This document shows, piece by piece, positions 60,630-64,000 of a stretch of DNA of 64,000 nt. This DNA is from Pinus tabuliformis. Its lineage: Eukaryota > Streptophyta > Pinopsida > Pinales > Pinaceae. Position 1 is the stretch's first letter. Every line of letters starts with the position of its first letter. A model generated the notes under the pieces. The model did not search any database and was not told the DNA's origin. It saw only the letters and a list, made by a program, of their open reading frames with translations. Where the stretch lies: the NCBI GenBank assembly GCA_031772625.1, contig CM062816.1, positions 834,418,033 through 834,482,032 on the forward strand. Direction: 5' to 3'. Both the position numbers and the translations under genes were made by a program.

Positions 60630-61167
60630 TGTTGGGTTGTTTTATATTCTTTCCACGACTAGTTCTCGTGTGGGGGGGTATCCTCCCTTATGCGTTGCGT
60701 CATGTACTTCTGGGGGGTCACAAGGGGGGTGGCTACCACCCTTGTCAAGGGGTAAGAAGGGGGGTGGTAGCCCCCCTGCACAGGGTCTGGGGTAGCGCCC
60801 CGAGAATTTTTTTTTTGGACCCTATATTAGATGAGCAGACCTACCTAAGGTTTTGTGCATGGATTTCTGACATCGTTTTGGGCATGATGGTTTTCGGTCC
60901 ATGGTATTATGTAGATCCGGTCAAGGGAACTACAATTATGTTCTAATTCAGGGTTAATGGATTAGGGTTTATGGATGCTTCGGTATGTATATATGTATTG
61001 TAACATTGAAAGGAACATAATGAAAAATCATTCTAGTAGTCCCGGTTTTGGGATCTAGGGGAAAATCTCTGTGCATATCTGTTTTATGTTTTATGCTCTC
61101 GCCATTGTTTATTTTTTGTTTTTAGAATTCATATGCAGGTAATTTTTGTACGGGGTTAAAACCTACA
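60630..61167 (+). repeat. 5' LTR of the right-edge Copia
   Basis: 538 bp, TGTTGGGTTG to AAAACCTACA. The first 200 bases hold repeated G and C runs that can pair as hairpins, for example GGGGGGTGGCTACCACCC. The 3' half has the AACATTGAAAGGAACATAATG block shared with 6086-6538. Confidence 0.88.
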
Positions 61168-61293
61168 TTTGGTATCAGAGTAGTTTTGGCTTCAAGGGGA
61201 CGCCTTTGCCGTTGAGGGGTTTTGCTCGGGCTTGTGGTAGACCCTATTCAGTGGGAGATCTGTGGGATCGATTCTTGTGGCTGGTGAAAGAAG

Positions 61294-61960
61294 ATGGTGA
61301 GCAGTGGAAAGATAGAGATCGAGAAATTTAATGGTCAGAGTTTTGAGTTGTGGAAACTCAAGATGGAGGATCTGTTGGTGGATAAATATCAGTGGATCAC
61401 AGTATATCTGGGTACTAAACCAACAGAAATGTCCGATGAAGACTGGAAGAAGTTGGATTAGAAGGCAAAAAGAACAATATGATTTTGTGTCTCAGATTCA
61501 GTATTACTGAATGTATCAAGGGAAGCTACGACAAAGGATTTGTGGGACAAGTTAGGGACTTTGTACCAATCTAAGTCTCTGGTGAATAAATTGTTCTTAC
61601 AAAAAAAGCTATATAACATAAGGATGAAAGATGGAGACTCGGTGACAGAGAATCTGAACGCATTTAATACTATGGTAAGTCAACGATTATCTGTTGATAT
61701 TAAAATTTCAGATGAAGATAAGTGCATCAGTTTGTTGTGTTCTCTACCAAATTTGTGGGATAGTCTAACTGTTGCAATAGGCACCAATGCAACTGCCTTG
61801 CAGTTTGATGAAATAGTATCATCCTTGCTGTTGGAGGAGATGAGACAGAAAAATATGGGGGCCTAGAATGGTGATGCCTTGTTTGTACGAGGACGGTCCC
61901 AGAACATAAACAAAAATAAGTCCTCGAGTGGGAGATCTAACTCTAGAGGGAGATCTAAAT
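61294..61960 (+). pseudogene. Copia Gag remnant of the right-edge element
   Basis: Starts at an ATG (MVSSGKIEIEKFNGQSFELW), the typical Copia Gag opening with FNGxxFxxWK. The open part 61540-61866 has the MWDKLGTLYQSKSLVNKLFL helix, LSSLP-like CSLPNLWDSL, and the LLLEEMRQK end. An Arg/Ser-rich linker leads to the zinc knuckle. It has a few breaks. Confidence 0.85.
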
Positions 61961-61979
61961 AGCTAGGAAACCTGTAAAG

Positions 61980-64000
61980 GTGTGTTGGAAATGCGGAAAG
62001 GAAGGGCACTACAAAAGGGATTGTATATATAAATCTCCTGAGAAAGGAAAGGGATCTAATGATGCTCCTTTTGCAGAGGCGAAAACCACCTCAGATGAAG
62101 GTGGGGATGTGTACTTGGCTTCTTCTCCAAGTACACATGTATATCATGAGGCATGGTTGATTGACTCAGGTGCATCCTTTCACTTCACTCCCCATAGAGA
62201 TTGGTTCTGCGAGTATGAGAAATATGATGGTGGTGATGTCTTCTTAGGGGATGACAGGAAGGCTAGAATATTTGGTCACGAAAAAGTCAAGTTGAAGTTG
62301 CAAGGTAGAAGGATTAGAACACTTATAGGTGTTTTGCATATTCCTGCATTGGCAAGAAATCTGATTTCTGTAAGAAAGCTAGATGATGTAGGTGTAAAAA
62401 TAGTGCTCAAGAAATATACCTGCAAGATGGTTCAGGGAGCACTGGTATTGATGTGGGGAGTTCGGATTGGAACTCTATACAAGCTTCAAGGTAGCACTGT
62501 TATTGATGGGTGCAATGGTTCTGTGGTTCTTGAAAGTCGAGCAAAAAATCTAGTGGTATCTAGAGAAAATACCATTCTATGGCATCAAAGGCTTGGACAT
62601 ATTGGAGAGAAGGGCCTTCAAATACTTCATGGTCAAGGTATGTCTAATAACTCTCTGGATTTTGATTTCTGTGAAAATTGTGTATATGGGAAGCAGAATC
62701 GGGTGAGTTTCCCCTCTGGTGGTAAGAGGGCAAAACATATATTAGAGCTTGTGCACATTGATATGTTTGGACCTGTGTCGGTTCCATCACTAGGTAAGTC
62801 TGTGTACTATGTATCATTTATAGATGAATTCTCAAAGAATACATGGATATATTTCCTCAAGAAGAAATATGAAGTCTTTGATAGGTTTAAAGAATTTAAG
62901 GCTCTGGTGGAAAACTAGATAGAGAAGAAGATAAAGGTGTTGAAGATAGATAATGGTGGAGAATTTTGCAAGAAGGAATTTGAAGAGTTCTATAAGAAGT
63001 GTGGTATAGCACGACATAAGACTACTCCATACACACCTCAAAAAAATGGAGTTGCAGAAAGAATGAACAAAATGTTGATGGAAAGGGAAAGAAGCATGCT
63101 CAGTGGTGTCGGGTTAGGACAAGAATTCCGGGTAGAGGTGATGGAGACTGCATGTTACCTGGTCAACAGATCACCTTCATCGGCGTTGGAGGATAAGACT
63201 CCACAAGAGGTATGGACTGGTAAGAAACCTTCTCTTTCACATTTGAGGGAATTTGGATGTGATGCATATGTACATGTTCCAAAGGAGAAAAGAAAAAAGT
63301 TGGATAGTAAATCTAAAAAGTAAAATCTTTATTGGGTATAACGATGGTTTAAAACGTTATAAGATTTGGAACCCAGTAACAAGGAAGGTTGTGTACAATC
63401 GAGATGTGGTGTTTAGAGAGGTGAAAGATGTTATTAAACATGAAGTCCTACCAAAGTAACCTGAGAAGATAATGTTTGAGCTAAAGGAAGAAGAATCAGA
63501 CTCTACAGCAGAAGAGGAATCAGAAGATGAAGAGCCACAAACTCCGGTTGTGAGAAGATCAGTTCGAGAAAGAAGGCAGCCATAAAATTATAGTCCATCT
63601 GTTTTCTGTTCAAATTTTTCTTTATATATTACTGATGATTATCCCAAAACTGTGAAGGAAGCAGTAGATTCAGAGGATGACAAACTCTCGAAAGAGGCCA
63701 TGGTTGATGAATTGGCATCTTTGCACAAAAATGAGGCTTGGGATATGGTGGCGTTGTCGGCTGATCGGAAACCCATTGGCAGCAAATGGGTGTTCAAGAA
63801 GGAGATGAATGAGAAAGGAAAGGTGGAGAAATACAAAGCTCGTCTGGTAGCAAAAGGTTATTCCCAGGTGCAGGGAATTGATTTTGGTGATATTTTTTCT
63901 TCTATTGCCAAGGTAGCTTTTATTAGATTACTTTTATCTATTATCGCTGCTTTTGATTTTGAGTTAGAACAAATGGATGTGAAGACAACATTTCTTCATG
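61980..64000 (+). pseudogene. Copia knuckle, protease, integrase and RT start
   Basis: 61980-62918 is open for 312 codons: zinc knuckle CWKCGKEGHYKRDC, protease with WLIDSGASFHFTP (about 62155), pre-integrase zinc-binding LWHQRLGHIGEKGL (about 62580), and the integrase core with its first catalytic Asp in HIDMFGP (about 62757). 62937-63323 (128 codons) continues the integrase with IDNGGEF, TPQKNGVAER and the LREFGCDAYVHV end. The RT opening (SKWVFKKEMNEKGKVEKYKA, then ARLVAKGYSQ) lies at about 63780-63870 and runs to the window end. Products act in the cytoplasmic particle and at integration. It has a few breaks. Confidence 0.9.

Larger units (their letters stand above)
60630..64000 (+). mobile_element. 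Copia element, 5' half, cut by the right window edge
   Basis: 5' LTR 60630-61167, primer site TGGTATCAGAG from about 61170, then Gag, zinc knuckle, protease, integrase and the start of RT in Copia order, running off the window. The LTR family is the same as the solo LTR at 6086-6538 and the decayed one at 36388-37795. It is the best-preserved coding element in view, with perhaps five breaks in the visible part. Its 3' LTR and target duplication are not in the window. Confidence 0.92.

Overview
The window looks like intergenic DNA from a large, AT-rich, repeat-filled plant nuclear genome. It holds no convincing intact host gene. It is built from LTR retrotransposons of plant type (Copia zinc-knuckle Gag, protease, integrase and RT; initiator-Met tRNA primer sites of the TGGTATCAGAG type), one tRNA-derived SINE, solo LTRs, tandem repeats and decayed coding scraps. 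The paired LTRs I could compare by eye differ by roughly 10 to 14 percent. Such old copies still keep readable ends and target-site duplications, which fits a slowly evolving genome with little DNA removal, as in gymnosperms. The species assignment is inference only.

Layout. 1-2904: the 5' part of a minus-strand Copia-type element running off the left edge. 2905-9625: AT-rich filler with a 117-bp tandem duplication, a Gypsy-type primer-site-like motif (5147-5167), a complete SINE with 16-bp target duplications (5474-5678) and a solo Copia LTR with a 5-bp duplication (6086-6538). 9626-11069: an LTR-like block with a G-rich stem-loop, a GCGTACCCACGCA minisatellite and a TATA box. 11070-12716: unassigned DNA ending in a decayed Pro/Ser/Thr-rich reading region. 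12717-27105: a 14.4-kb non-autonomous element with LTRs of 5.65 and 5.76 kb and only about 3 kb of internal DNA. Each LTR carries, upstream of its TATA box, a long non-retroviral reading region of about 1,000 codons. This is the most unusual object here.

27730-34990: a three-copy tandem repeat (about 1.1-1.3 kb per unit), split by a 4.2-kb gag-only element at 28198-32376. 35432-36240: a 343/359-bp tandem repeat. 36388-37795: a decayed Copia LTR. 38541-43987: a minus-strand non-autonomous element whose 2-kb LTRs contain 170-bp tandem repeats. 46663-47627: a broken cysteine-rich gene of unknown, possibly transposase, family. 48227-59780: a minus-strand Copia element with gag-pol remnants, split by a plus-strand gag-only Copia relative at 49333-55061. 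60630 to the right edge: the 5' half of a plus-strand Copia element, of the same LTR family as 6086-6538.

How the parts relate. At least three elements with both ends in view (12717-27105, 28198-32376, 49333-55061) keep a Gag-like region but no recognisable pol, and a fourth (38541-43987) shows neither. They would have depended on enzymes from full elements such as those at 48227-59780 and 60630 onward. Nesting gives an order: the tandem array and the 48227-59780 Copia were in place before their gag-only passengers arrived. All elements are treated as fossils.
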